Source: Rhizobiales bacterium Ga0077545
GTDB lineage: Bacteria > Pseudomonadota > Alphaproteobacteria > Rhizobiales > Methylopilaceae
Length of the DNA stretch: 64,000 nt
Direction of reading: 5' to 3'
Assembly: GCA_001464335.1 (NCBI GenBank)
Contig: LNEV01000002.1
Location: 154,449-218,448, forward strand
Under the pieces are notes generated by a model that saw only the letters and a program-made list of their open reading frames with translations, did not search any database and was not told where the DNA came from. Made by a program: the position numbers and the translations under genes. Below, piece by piece: positions 17,053-23,994 of the stretch (the stretch's first letter is position 1; every line of letters begins with the position of its first letter).

Positions 17053-17340
17053 ATGAACCGACTTTTCCTTGCTACGGCGGCAGCCGCGCTTTTCGCCATT
17101 GGAGGCGCTTCGGCACAAACCGCCCCGACAAATGCCGAGAAGGATTGTAAGGCCGGGCAGGAATGTCCGAAGGACACTGGCAGCGGCAGCTCAAGTTCCA
17201 CTGATAACTCCACCACAGGCACGGGTGACCAGGGCAGCGGTGGCGCCGGCACGGGCGGTGCCGGCGGAGCCGGATCGGGTGGTGCTGGCACTGGCGGTAG
17301 CGGGTCCGGTGGCTCTGGCAGCGGTTCGGGCACCAATTAA
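17053..17340 (+). CDS. Small secreted glycine/serine-rich protein
   Basis: The product has 95 residues, starting at the ATG with AGGGAG upstream; an ORF extension to 17023 is not needed. A signal peptide of about 21 residues ends ASAQ. The mature part carries one C-x5-C pair (DCKAGQEC), then a Ser/Thr/Asp stretch and about 45 residues made almost wholly of Gly, Ser, Ala and Thr in GGAG/GGSG units. Such proteins are common in rhizobia as periplasmic or surface linkers with no known function. It stands alone between two terminators. Confidence 0.7.
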   Translation: MNRLFLATAAAALFAIGGASAQTAPTNAEKDCKAGQECPKDTGSGSSSSTDNSTTGTGDQGSGGAGTGGAGGAGSGGAGTGGSGSGGSGSGSGTN

Positions 17341-17345
17341 TCCAG

Positions 17346-17381
17346 ACAAACAGCCCTGCCGGAATCGGCGGGGCTGTTTGT
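17346..17381 (+). terminator. Long stem-loop after the Gly-rich secreted gene
   Basis: A 15-base stem (ACAAACAGCCCTGCC with GGCGGGGCTGTTTGT, one T-G wobble) closes a six-base loop. The T-run is inside the stem, so it can work as a terminator for the plus strand. Confidence 0.75.
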
Positions 17382-17410
17382 ACGGTCGTCAACTTTAGCG
17401 CGGTGTCGCC

Positions 17411-17626
17411 ATGCCCATGTATCAATTCACCGGTCCCGTTGGGGACCAACCGGATCCGATAGAACTCGCTGACGACCGAGCAGCGTGGTCTGAGGCCGTT
17501 ATCTATTTCGGGCAGGTGTTGAGCGATATTGACGGGAATCTTTGGGGCACGTCGGACTTGAAGCTCGATGTACGAGAGGGTTCACGTCATGTGGCGACCA
17601 TAGAGCTCCTCACTAAACGGAACTGA
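17411..17626 (+). CDS. DUF6894-like small protein
   Basis: This 71-residue protein begins MPMYQFTG, followed by an acidic PDPIELADDRAAWSEAV helix and a C-terminal EGSRHVATIEL strand. This resembles the DUF6894 family (short proteins that open M-x-x-Y-x-F-x and continue with a D/E-rich stretch before an A-x-x-E-A helix), which is expanded in Methylobacterium, Bradyrhizobium and relatives. Function is unknown. It lies between a terminator and convergent small genes. Confidence 0.6.
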   Translation: MPMYQFTGPVGDQPDPIELADDRAAWSEAVIYFGQVLSDIDGNLWGTSDLKLDVREGSRHVATIELLTKRN

Positions 17627-17661
17627 AAGGCATGGAAACGCCGCCCGCGCTCGCTGGCGTT

Positions 17662-17739
17662 CTAAACGAACGCGAGCAGCGTCATCGCAGCCGCTACACC
17701 AGCAATCGACATTAAAAGCCACTGAAGTTCGAGCTTCAT
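17662..17739 (-). CDS. 25-residue membrane peptide, copy 1
   Basis: The reading frame starts with ATG at 17739, with GAGAGG seven bases upstream, and ends at TAG 17662-17664. The product opens MKLELQWL, has a single hydrophobic span (MSIAGVAAAMTLLAFV) and ends FV. A paralogue of identical length is encoded at 23423-23500 with the same first eight residues and the same last five (LLAFV). Conservation of both ends, of length and of a ribosome site makes both real despite their size. It is probably a small inner-membrane protein of unknown role. Confidence 0.7.
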   Translation of the reverse strand: MKLELQWLLMSIAGVAAAMTLLAFV

Positions 17740-17902
17740 TTGCAAGCCTCTCATGTGGGCGGCGAGCAATCTCTCAGACCCGTAGGCCAGCCTGAGACTT
17801 TCACATCGCTCTAGTCGAAAGTCGAATCTCAAAACCGTTACTTCATTAGCAGAATCAGATGGTTAGTTTACGCGGCATTAACGATAGCGAACCCTCGGAT
17901 CG

Positions 17903-18211
17903 TTAAATCTTCCCGCCGTCGATAGGCTTCAGCCGAGCTCGGCGGTCGGCGGGCGCCATGTCGGCGGGCTTTTCACGGGTCTCGTCGATGTCTTGAACGC
18001 GGGCATTGCATCGCGCTTCGTATTTCCGCGGCGGCCGGTCCCAGCGATCGCGCTGGTAAGGACAATCGGCTGACAGCCGCCAGACGACTTCCTGCAGATC
18101 GGCCTCGGGTCCGAACTTCGCGGCGAGTCGAGCAAGCCTGTACTGACCCTTGCGCGGGCACAGCGAACAGGCCAGCCGCACGCTGACATAGGGATATTCC
18201 GAGAGGCGCAT
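17903..18211 (-). CDS. Hypothetical protein with a Cys pair
   Basis: This 102-residue basic protein starts MRLSEYPYVSVRLACSLCPRKGQYRLARLAAKFG. The CxxC near residues 15-18 and further cysteines at about 50 and 69 suggest a zinc-binding fold. The middle part matches a type often seen in rhizobial and phage-linked hypotheticals. It is the last gene of a three-gene minus-strand group (18684 to 17903), four bases after the previous stop. Function unknown. Confidence 0.7.
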   Translation of the reverse strand: MRLSEYPYVSVRLACSLCPRKGQYRLARLAAKFGPEADLQEVVWRLSADCPYQRDRWDRPPRKYEARCNARVQDIDETREKPADMAPADRRARLKPIDGGKI

Positions 18212-18214
18212 CGC

Positions 18215-18466
18215 TCAGGGCTGTCTGAGGTAATCAGGGACTTCCGGGGAAATGTTGATCGACACCCGTCTTGATCCACATTTCGAACAGCGCATCTTTG
18301 GAACCAGATCGTCGTGCATCGATCCATGATCACGGCCAAGCATCTTGGCGAGCGCCTCTAGATCGATTTCCGCGTAGTGACCGCAACCCGTTGGAGGTTG
18401 TTCGCAATAAGCCCTCATCATTACGCGGTTGTCCAACAGAGCGCCGATCGTGTTAAGCCCCATCAC
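18215..18466 (-). CDS. Hypothetical Cys/His-containing small protein
   Basis: This 83-residue protein overlaps the upstream gene by four bases (18463-18466). It carries an N-terminal YCEQPPTGCGHYAEID with Cys and His residues and a C-terminal MRCSKCGSRRVSINIS zinc ribbon knuckle. The arrangement of two Cys clusters suggests one zinc ribbon. Function is unknown; a nucleic-acid or regulatory role is possible. Confidence 0.7.
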   Translation of the reverse strand: MMGLNTIGALLDNRVMMRAYCEQPPTGCGHYAEIDLEALAKMLGRDHGSMHDDLVPKMRCSKCGSRRVSINISPEVPDYLRQP

Positions 18467-18684
18467 TCGTCGCCTGGAATGTTCCCATGCTTCGCGAGGA
18501 TGCGCGGCTCTCCAATGTCATCGTCCTGGACTTCCACCGCATAGGCCACGACGCCAAGGAATCGGTCGGCGATGCGCTGGGCCGTGGCGAGCGCGCCAGC
18601 CTCGGTCTTTTCCTGCTTCGGTGTGGCTTGAACGACCTTGCGGCCCCTCTGCTCGAAGGGTTGAACGATGAAATGCGTTGCCAT
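18463..18684 (-). CDS. Hypothetical protein, first gene of a LexA-box-preceded operon
   Basis: I place the start at ATG 18684 (73 residues), six bases after GGAGGA; an ORF extension to 18735 would cover the regulatory region. The product reads ATHFIVQPFEQRGRKVVQATP, a helix TEAGALATAQRIADR and a final strand VVAYAVEVQDDD. The pattern of strand-strand-helix-strand resembles small proteins widely annotated as hypothetical in Rhizobiales. It is divergent from the gene at 18741, with a LexA-like box between them. Confidence 0.7.
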   Translation of the reverse strand: MATHFIVQPFEQRGRKVVQATPKQEKTEAGALATAQRIADRFLGVVAYAVEVQDDDIGEPRILAKHGNIPGDE

Positions 18685-18698
18685 GGACTCCTCCAAAT

Positions 18699-18713
18699 GT
18701 TCCCGATATGTTC
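18699..18713. promoter_or_regulatory. LexA (SOS) box of alphaproteobacterial type
   Basis: The sequence is GTTC-CCGATAT-GTTC, an exact match to the GTTC-N7-GTTC direct repeat bound by alphaproteobacterial LexA. It lies 15 bp from the start of the minus-strand gene and 28 bp from the plus-strand gene, so it could repress both. Confidence 0.7.
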
Positions 18714-18740
18714 TCAATCTGGGTTGAGGAGTCAACAGCC

Positions 18741-19025
18741 ATGAATCCGATGATCGAGGAGCGAAAATTTGCGAGCGTGGACGGCGTCTACGTCGAGATG
18801 AGCGACTTTGCAGCGCGTTGGCCGGACCGGACGCCTGAGCGTACTTGGACCAGCTGCTGCGCCTTCATCCGGGATGCCCAGTCGACCGACATAAAGAGCC
18901 GCATCACCAGCCGCTTCGTGGACGTCGTGCCCAGCGTAAAGCCAAACGGCGTGTGGCTCATGGCGGGGCATCATTGGCTTGAGATGGCGCTGAAGGAATT
19001 GGAATCCGCCAATCTCGTTGCGTAG
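18741..19025 (+). CDS. Hypothetical protein divergent from the LexA-box operon
   Basis: The product has 94 residues. The ATG at 18741 has GAGGAG about nine bases upstream. It is alpha/beta in composition, with a WTSCCAFIRDA segment and a terminal helix HHWLEMALKELESANLVA. I do not recognise a family. Because of the box at 18699-18713, DNA damage induction is a reasonable guess. Confidence 0.6.
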   Translation: MNPMIEERKFASVDGVYVEMSDFAARWPDRTPERTWTSCCAFIRDAQSTDIKSRITSRFVDVVPSVKPNGVWLMAGHHWLEMALKELESANLVA

Positions 19026-19161
19026 ACGCCCGGCGGGCTATCGAGACGCGAGGGCCCAGCGAGAGTGCCCCCGCGGAAATCTTTCTGGCGTGTGTAGCGC
19101 CGTGGCTACATCTTATCGTCGAATCTGCGGGTATTTATGGTCCCATTCTTGGGGAGTGGTC

Positions 19162-19806
19162 ATGAAAAACCTTCTGCTGGGCGCCCTTGCGGCTTCCACT
19201 GTTCTTTGCGGCGCGGCACGCGCTGCCGACATGCCTGTGGCGGTCGGGCCGGACGTCGCGATCGCCAGCGCGAGCGCATATGACTGGTCGGGCGCCTATA
19301 TCGGTGCGCACGGCGGATACGCGTGGGGCGAAACCGATGGCGATATCCCCCTCGTGGACGACATCGAGGGCTTCGTCATCGGCGGGCAGCTGGGCTACAA
19401 CTTTATGCTCGGCGAATCCTTCCTTCTTGGCTTGGAAGTCGATGGCTCGTATTCCGACCAGAACGCCGTCGACGGCGGGTCGGATTTTGATGTGAATTAT
19501 CTGGCAACGGTTCGTGGCCGCCTCGGCTTCGCCTTCGACCGTTTCCTCGTGTTCGGTACGGGTGGCGCGGCGTTTGCTGGCGCGGACTTCGTCGATTCCG
19601 ATGACGTCGATTACTTCGGCTGGGTGGCTGGCGGCGGCGTTGAGTATGCGATCACCGACAATATCAGCTTCGGCGTCGAATATTTGCACTACGAGTTCGG
19701 GGACGAAGACATCGCCGTTGGGCTCCTGACGGCGGAAAACGACCTCACGACCGATGTGGTCCGAGGCCGTCTGAACATCAAGTTTGACAGCATTCTGGGC
19801 CGTTAA
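19162..19806 (+). CDS. Omp25/Omp31-like outer-membrane beta-barrel protein
   Basis: This 214-residue protein starts at MKNLLLGALAAST. The signal peptide ends near GAARA (residue 21). The mature protein opens with the family signature YDWSGAYIGAHGGYAWG, followed by GFVIGGQLGYNF and repeated amphipathic strands (LATVRGRLGFAFDRFLVFGTGG, NISFGVEYLHYEFG), matching the eight-stranded OmpA-like barrels of Brucella/Rhizobium Omp25. It would sit in the outer membrane and interact with LPS. It is monocistronic with its own terminator. Confidence 0.9.
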   Translation: MKNLLLGALAASTVLCGAARAADMPVAVGPDVAIASASAYDWSGAYIGAHGGYAWGETDGDIPLVDDIEGFVIGGQLGYNFMLGESFLLGLEVDGSYSDQNAVDGGSDFDVNYLATVRGRLGFAFDRFLVFGTGGAAFAGADFVDSDDVDYFGWVAGGGVEYAITDNISFGVEYLHYEFGDEDIAVGLLTAENDLTTDVVRGRLNIKFDSILGR

Positions 19807-19824
19807 TTCCAACACGTCTCTCTA

Positions 19825-19856
19825 AGCCCCGCCGGCTTTCCGGCGGGGCTTTTTTT
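19825..19856 (+). terminator. Intrinsic terminator of the Omp25-like gene
   Basis: An eleven-base perfect stem (AGCCCCGCCGG / CCGGCGGGGCT) with a CTTT loop is followed by six T. Confidence 0.9.
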
Positions 19857-19921
19857 ATGCTTTCTGCAGCCTGCAATGTCGATTTTGAGAGCCATGACAA
19901 GCCGGGTAGGCTCATCCGACG

Positions 19922-20566
19922 ATGTGCAATCTCTACAGCCTGACCAAAGGCCAAAAGGCCATTCTCGATCTCTCGCGGGCGATGTGGGACCGGCTCGGCA
20001 ACATGCCACCGCTGCCTGGCGTCTTTCCGGACTATTCAGCGCCCATCGTGCGCAATTCGACCGAAGGCACGGAGTTGGTCATGGCGCGCTGGGGCATGCC
20101 GTCGCCGCCGGCCTTCATCAAAGGCCGAGACCCCGGCGTCACGAACATCCGCAACACGTCATCACCGCACTGGCGCCGCTGGCTCGGAGAGAACAATCGC
20201 TGCCTGGTGCCGTTCACCAGCTTCTCCGAATTCAACAAGGCCGAGGGCGGCGACATCTGGTTCGCGTTCGATGAGAGTAGGCCGCTCGCATTCTTCGCGG
20301 GTATGCACGTTCCGCAATGGACGTCAGTTCGCAAGGTGAAGTATGGCGAGGAGACCGCCGACCTGTTTGCCTTCCTGACGACCGAGCCGAACGCGTTGGT
20401 GAAGCCGATCCATCCGAAGGCGATGCCGGTGATACTAACGACCGCGGAGGAATGCGATGTGTGGATGCGCGGGCCGTGGAGCGAGGCAAAAGGGCTGCAA
20501 CGGCCGCTGCCGGATGACGCGCTGATCATCGTGGCGCGGGGCCCGAAGGAGGATCCGGCCGTCTAA
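19922..20566 (+). CDS. SOS response-associated peptidase (SRAP / HMCES-YedK family)
   Basis: This 214-residue protein starts MCNLYS; Cys2 becomes the N-terminal nucleophile after Met removal and binds abasic sites in single-stranded DNA as a thiazolidine crosslink. Other family residues are present: Asn75 (TNIRNT), Glu103 (FSEF in place of the usual YEW) and His164 in [10 protein letters not shown]. It protects or processes abasic sites at stalled forks. The [11 protein letters not shown] segment differs from the usual NARSE. Neighbouring genes include Ku, so the locus looks like a DNA repair pair. Confidence 0.9.
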   Translation: MCNLYSLTKGQKAILDLSRAMWDRLGNMPPLPGVFPDYSAPIVRNSTEGTELVMARWGMPSPPAFIKGRDPGVTNIRNTSSPHWRRWLGENNRCLVPFTSFSEFNKAEGGDIWFAFDESRPLAFFAGMHVPQWTSVRKVKYGEETADLFAFLTTEPNALVKPIHPKAMPVILTTAEECDVWMRGPWSEAKGLQRPLPDDALIIVARGPKEDPAV

Positions 20567-20570
20567 CGAA

Positions 20571-20611
20571 GAAAGCCCCCTAATGGGGGGGCTTGGAGCT
20601 AGGGGGCTTTC
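20571..20611 (+). terminator. Two mutually exclusive G/C stem-loops after the SRAP gene
   Basis: GAAAGCCCCCTA (20571-20582) can pair over 12 bases with TAGGGGGCTTTC (20600-20611), or its AAGCCCCC core can pair with the nearer GGGGGCTT (20587-20594). No run of T follows beyond the stem. It is probably a terminator, possibly bidirectional. Confidence 0.65.
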
Positions 20612-20729
20612 TCGGCGCTTGAACAGCGAGCACACCATCAACCCATAATCCCGAGTTTCGGTTCCCTCGAAAGATGGAACGATTTGGTCTCGGCAGGACT
20701 CTGATTCCGACATTTCGGAGTGTGCGTTC

Positions 20730-21572
20730 ATGGCCCCGTCGAGTTCCTGGAAGGGTTACCTCAAGCTTTCCCTCGTCACCTGCGCCGTGGCCATGGCCCC
20801 GGCAATCACGACGCGGGATAAAACTCGCTTCAACATGCTGAACCGACACACGGGCAACCGCCTGAGCATGCGGATGATTGACAGCGTGACCGAAGAGATC
20901 GTCGAGCGGGACGACCAGGTCAAAGGCTACGAGCACGCAAAGGGTCAGTACACGCAGGTCGAAGAAGAGGATTTTGACGCGATCGCGCTCGAGTCCAAAC
21001 ACACGATCGAGATGACCGAGTTCGTCGATGAGGACGATCTCGATACGCTGTATCTTGGCGACAGCCATTATCTCATGCCGGACGATGAAGTGGCGATCGA
21101 AGCGTTTGCTGTTATTCGCGAAGCGATGCGCTCCACGAAGGTGGCCGGCGTCGCGCGTGTGACGGTCAACAAGCGCGAGCGGTGGGTGGCTGTTCGGCCT
21201 CGTGGCAAGGGCATCCTACTGACCACGATGCGTTACCCCTATGAGGTCCGCGACGAGCGCCAGGTCTTCGACCGGATTGGCGACGAAAAGCCAGATGCCA
21301 AGGCTGTGGAGGCGATGGAAGAGATCATCGACCAGATGTCCGGACACTGGGACACCAGTTGGTTCAATGACCGGTATGAGCAGGCTCTCGGAAAGGTCCT
21401 GAAGGCCAAGCAATCCGGCAAGACGATCAAGGCCGCAGCGCCCGAGAAGGCCAAGGGTGAGAGCAACGTGGTCAACCTGATGGACACGCTGCGCAAGGCG
21501 ATCGAAGCCGAGAAGCGCTCGAAGCCGGCGGCCAAGAAGAAGCCGTCCCGTTCCAAGAGAACGGCGGCGTAA
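20730..21572 (+). CDS. ku: Bacterial Ku, DNA end-binding protein of non-homologous end joining
   Basis: This 280-residue protein has the bacterial Ku core: SSSWKGYLKLSLVTCAVAMAPA at the start, then RFNMLNRHTGNRLSMRMID, the VKGYEHAKGQY motif, the central IEMTEFVDEDDLDTLYLGDSHYLMPDD and the arm segment AVIREAMRSTKVAGVARV. The basic C-terminal tail (KKKPSRSKRTAA) is the usual DNA- or LigD-contacting extension. Ku homodimers ring double-strand ends and recruit LigD. No ligD lies in the window, so the partner would be elsewhere. Rhizobiales often carry several ku copies. Confidence 0.92.
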   Translation: MAPSSSWKGYLKLSLVTCAVAMAPAITTRDKTRFNMLNRHTGNRLSMRMIDSVTEEIVERDDQVKGYEHAKGQYTQVEEEDFDAIALESKHTIEMTEFVDEDDLDTLYLGDSHYLMPDDEVAIEAFAVIREAMRSTKVAGVARVTVNKRERWVAVRPRGKGILLTTMRYPYEVRDERQVFDRIGDEKPDAKAVEAMEEIIDQMSGHWDTSWFNDRYEQALGKVLKAKQSGKTIKAAAPEKAKGESNVVNLMDTLRKAIEAEKRSKPAAKKKPSRSKRTAA

Positions 21573-21670
21573 CTATGGACGTCGTGACGGTCGTGATTGT
21601 CTCGTTTGGCATCGCGATCATCAGCGTGGGCTCGCTTTGGTATGTTCTGAAAGGGACCGAGGAGATTGAG

Positions 21671-21850
21671 ATGGCAGACGACAAAAGCAAGGTTGGCGAA
21701 CAGGACCGCAGCCGAGTTTCCGCAGAGGAAGATTACGAGGTCCAGTACGTCGCCAAGGAAGCGGGCATCTCGGTCGAAATGGCGCGCGAACTGATCAAGC
21801 AGTACGGACCTGACCGGCATAAGGTCATGGAAGCGGCCAAGCGCAGCTAA
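21671..21850 (+). CDS. DUF3606 family small stress protein
   Basis: From the ATG at 21671 (GAGGAGATTGAG upstream) the product is 59 residues: MADDKSKVGEQDRSRVSAEEDYEV, then a KEAGISVEMARELIKQYG helix-turn and a basic end. This is the usual length and pattern of DUF3606. The frame extends upstream to 21575 and would add a membrane span (VVTVVIVSFGIAIISVGSL); that longer form lacks a ribosome site but is protein-like, so a membrane-tethered version cannot be excluded. It is three bases after the Ku stop if the longer start is used. Confidence 0.75.
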   Translation: MADDKSKVGEQDRSRVSAEEDYEVQYVAKEAGISVEMARELIKQYGPDRHKVMEAAKRS

Positions 21851-21908
21851 AGCGCCCGAGCACAGCACCATCCCGGCATCCGGCTCGACTAACTGACGTA
21901 GAGATGTT

Positions 21909-21940
21909 GTGGCATTCCGGTCCGCGAACCGGAATGCCAC
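21909..21940. terminator. Bidirectional stem-loop between convergent DUF3606 and PRC-barrel genes
   Basis: A 13-base perfect stem (GTGGCATTCCGGT / ACCGGAATGCCAC) with a CCGCGA loop sits between two converging genes. It lacks a clear T-run on either side. Confidence 0.7.
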
Positions 21941-21949
21941 GTTGGCGTT

Positions 21950-22576
21950 TTACTGAGACTCGAATTTCGGCGCGTCCTGGAGATCGTCCCGTGTCGTGTT
22001 CAACACAAGCTTATGCTCGAATGTGCTGTCAGAAGAACTCGCTTCCGCAGCGGCCCGGTCCGAAGTGGCAGCGGGACTCGAATCCGCGGGCTGGTTCGGC
22101 AATCCAGCGGACGGGTTCGTACCATACGTTCCCTGTCCGGTGGTCTCGGCAGCGTTCGGGTTTTTCATGCTGCTCGCCGGCGCCTCGTCGGTTGCACTAC
22201 GTCCAGCCGCGTCGGTCGCCGGGCGGTTCGCGCCCGCTGCTGTCATCTGATCGTCGGCGGGCTCAAAGCGCAACGCCGTGTAAGGCACCGCCACTTCGCT
22301 TACGCCGATGCCGAGAAAGCCACCGACATCAATGACGACGGCCGCAATCTGCCCATTCTGGCCGATCAGCACATCACCGACGTCGCCGATGGCCTCATTC
22401 TGGACGTTGTAAACGGTTTGTCCCATGAGATCGGAGCCCCGAAACTGTGCTTCGGAGATTTTCTGTACGTATTCAATTTTGTCCGATTGCGCCGCTGCGG
22501 GCTGGTTCGTTTGCGCGAGAGCCGCGGGTGTGAAAAGGGCGCAGGCAAGAAGCCCGGCCGACAGATGCTTTAGCAT
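21950..22576 (-). CDS. Secreted PRC-barrel domain protein
   Basis: The product has 208 residues from ATG 22576 (AGGAG upstream). A signal peptide (LKHLSAGLLACALFTPAALAQ) is followed by a PRC-barrel: DLMGQTVYNVQNEAIGDVGDVLIGQNGQIAAVVIDVGGFLGIG and VAVPYTALRF. A Pro/Ala/Ser-rich linker (about residues 115-185) and a C-terminal HKLVLNTTRDDLQDAP segment complete it; the last is a repeat of the barrel end seen in many rhizobial homologues. It is located in the periplasm, with function unknown but commonly stress-induced. Confidence 0.85.
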   Translation of the reverse strand: MLKHLSAGLLACALFTPAALAQTNQPAAAQSDKIEYVQKISEAQFRGSDLMGQTVYNVQNEAIGDVGDVLIGQNGQIAAVVIDVGGFLGIGVSEVAVPYTALRFEPADDQMTAAGANRPATDAAGRSATDEAPASSMKNPNAAETTGQGTYGTNPSAGLPNQPADSSPAATSDRAAAEASSSDSTFEHKLVLNTTRDDLQDAPKFESQ

Positions 22577-22630
22577 GGGTCGCTCCTGTTTTTTCGGTAA
22601 AGGGATCGTGGGCTCTTGGTCCCAATGGGG

Positions 22631-22655
22631 AACAACTCGCGCCCCCGTATGTTCC
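22631..22655 (-). promoter_or_regulatory. Candidate sigma-EcfG promoter of the PRC-barrel gene
   Basis: On the minus strand GGAAC (22655-22651) is followed after 16 bases by TGTT (22634-22631), close to the GGAAC-N16/17-CGTT consensus of the alphaproteobacterial general stress sigma factor. It is 55 bp from the ATG. One of four bases in the -10 differs. Confidence 0.45.
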
Positions 22656-22731
22656 GAAAAAAGCCTCATTTAAGATGAGACAAGCCACACGACCTCCCCA
22701 ATCGGAGTTCCGAGCGTGCACATTTGGCGGC

Positions 22732-22914
22732 CTAGTCCCCGGGAGGCCGGCCAGTCCTTCGGCTCTGCCTGACGACACGGCGCGCGAGCGCAGGGTTGCG
22801 AATAATCCGGTCTGGATACGCGACGGCCAATTCGCTTCTTAATGCCGCCCGGATTCTATTTCGCTCCTCCTCAGAGAGTTTGTAGGGAGGCTCGTCACTT
22901 TCGTCCTTCGCCAT
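22732..22914 (-). CDS. Small charged hypothetical protein
   Basis: The 60-residue product opens MAKDESDEPPYKLSEEERNR and becomes strongly basic (LARRVVRQSRRTGRPPGD). GGAG lies eight bases before the ATG. It overlaps the end of the upstream gene by 20 bases, so the two are probably co-translated. No family is recognised. Confidence 0.55.
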   Translation of the reverse strand: MAKDESDEPPYKLSEEERNRIRAALRSELAVAYPDRIIRNPALARRVVRQSRRTGRPPGD

Positions 22915-23149
22915 CAGAACGACTCCGTGTCAATACTTTCTCTTTGTCGGCCCGAATAACGCCGCCGTCTGGGTCAAACGAACATGGCGGGATAGAGGGG
23001 ATGACCGTAATCTCTGGCTCGGTCTCGGCGAGCGCCTGATAGAAATGCGCAAGCCCATCGAAGAGGCGCCGATGTTGGGCGCTGATGTTCTTGCTCGCAA
23101 TTTCGGCGCAGCGCTTGGCCTCGTCAGCCAAATCCGACTTGTTTGTCAT
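22895..23149 (-). CDS. Small hypothetical protein with an alpha-helical N-terminal half
   Basis: I place the start at ATG 23149 with GGGAGG upstream, giving 84 residues; the longer frame to 23248 is not supported. The product reads NKSDLADEAKRCAEIASK, then HRRLFDGLAHFYQALAETEPEI. Such short helical proteins with a C-x-E-I-A pattern are frequent in Bradyrhizobium and Methylobacterium, with unknown role. It is followed by the overlapping gene ending at 22732. Confidence 0.65.
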   Translation of the reverse strand: MTNKSDLADEAKRCAEIASKNISAQHRRLFDGLAHFYQALAETEPEITVIPSIPPCSFDPDGGVIRADKEKVLTRSRSDGEGRK

Positions 23150-23348
23150 AACGACCTCCCACGATGGGAGCACGCAAAAGGTACTCTCAAAAGGCCACAG
23201 GAAGTATGTGCTGCAACAAACGCCGGCAAAATCACCTATGTTAGACATTCGGGAAATTGAACGGGCGAGCGAAAAGCAGAACTTTCGGTGGAACCGAAGT
23301 TCGCACCGAGAGTTAAGGGAAACGCCATCTCGGCGCTGGCTATAGCCA

Positions 23349-23426
23349 ATGCGTAAGGATGTGTACTTTGTGCTGCTTGTCGTAACGCTTAGCGTTGCAG
23401 CCTACTTTATCGGTCGGGAAATTTAG
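23349..23426 (+). CDS. Possible 25-residue membrane peptide, convergent with copy 2
   Basis: The ORF MRKDVYFVLLVV...FIGREI has a single hydrophobic span with a basic start and an acidic/basic end. It overlaps the stop of the opposite-strand 25-residue gene by four bases. A GGAAC-N16-AGTT element lies at 23290-23314, but no good ribosome site is seen. Evidence is modest. Confidence 0.35.
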   Translation: MRKDVYFVLLVVTLSVAAYFIGREI

Positions 23427-23500
23427 ACGAACGCTAGCAGCATCATAACGACTGCTATCCCTGCGATCGATCCGAAAAGCCATTGGAGTTCGAGCTTCAT
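23423..23500 (-). CDS. 25-residue membrane peptide, copy 2
   Basis: It starts with ATG 23500, preceded by a perfect AGGAGG, and stops at TAA 23423-23425. The peptide opens MKLELQWL like the copy at 17662-17739, continues FGSIAGIAVVMMLLAFV and has the same length. Copy-to-copy changes lie in the hydrophobic centre and are conservative, which is the expected pattern for a selected membrane peptide. Function is unknown. Confidence 0.75.
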   Translation of the reverse strand: MKLELQWLFGSIAGIAVVMMLLAFV

Positions 23501-23692
23501 CGCGCGATCCTCCTGGTTGGGGCAAGAGCGCGAGTGTCTCCCAGTCGGCAGGGCCCGCTTCAGTGCCCACCGATGGAACAAAGTTTAAAAGCATAACCCC
23601 GCCCCGACCTTAACATATGTTGCTGCGCACGGTAACGGACCCGTGAACGCCGTCCAATCGTTGGAGTTGTGTTCGCAACCAACCCCTTCACT

Positions 23693-23866
23693 TTAATGAA
23701 CTTCTTCGTCTCCGATGTTGCGTTTTACGGCGTCGGTCTGAGCCTCTCTTTCGGCGCGTGTAAGTCGCCGCTTGCGATTGATCCAGATACCAATTGCCAA
23801 AGCTATTCCAAGAATGATGGTGCCAGCGTGGATTAGGGTCCAAGGGATAGCGCCTGCGTCTTCCAT
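23693..23866 (-). CDS. Small membrane protein
   Basis: From ATG 23866 (AGGAGGAG upstream) the product has 57 residues: MEDAGAIPWTLIHAGTIILGIALAIGIW is one transmembrane segment, followed by a basic, charged tail (NRKRRLTRAEREAQTDAVKR) in the cytosol. No family is recognised. It is divergent from the DUF892 gene. Confidence 0.65.
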   Translation of the reverse strand: MEDAGAIPWTLIHAGTIILGIALAIGIWINRKRRLTRAEREAQTDAVKRNIGDEEVH

Positions 23867-23935
23867 GAAGCTCCTCCTATATCGAGGTAGAATCGGGCGG
23901 GGCGCGATCTGTTCCATCTGCCCACCACGAGGGGC

Positions 23936-23960
23936 GGAACGAGTTCACCAGCGGGCCGTT
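23936..23960 (+). promoter_or_regulatory. Sigma-EcfG promoter of the DUF892 gene
   Basis: GGAAC, 16 bases, CGTT: an exact match to the consensus for the general stress sigma factor EcfG. It ends 34 bp before the start codon, leaving room for a short leader with AGGAG. Confidence 0.7.
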
Positions 23961-23994
23961 AAGCGAAAGCTCGGGGGCCAGCAGGAGAATTCCA

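Noticed and set aside
23340..23594. 84-residue minus-strand frame
   Set aside because: It overlaps the conserved 25-residue gene in another frame, which has the better ribosome site and a paralogue.
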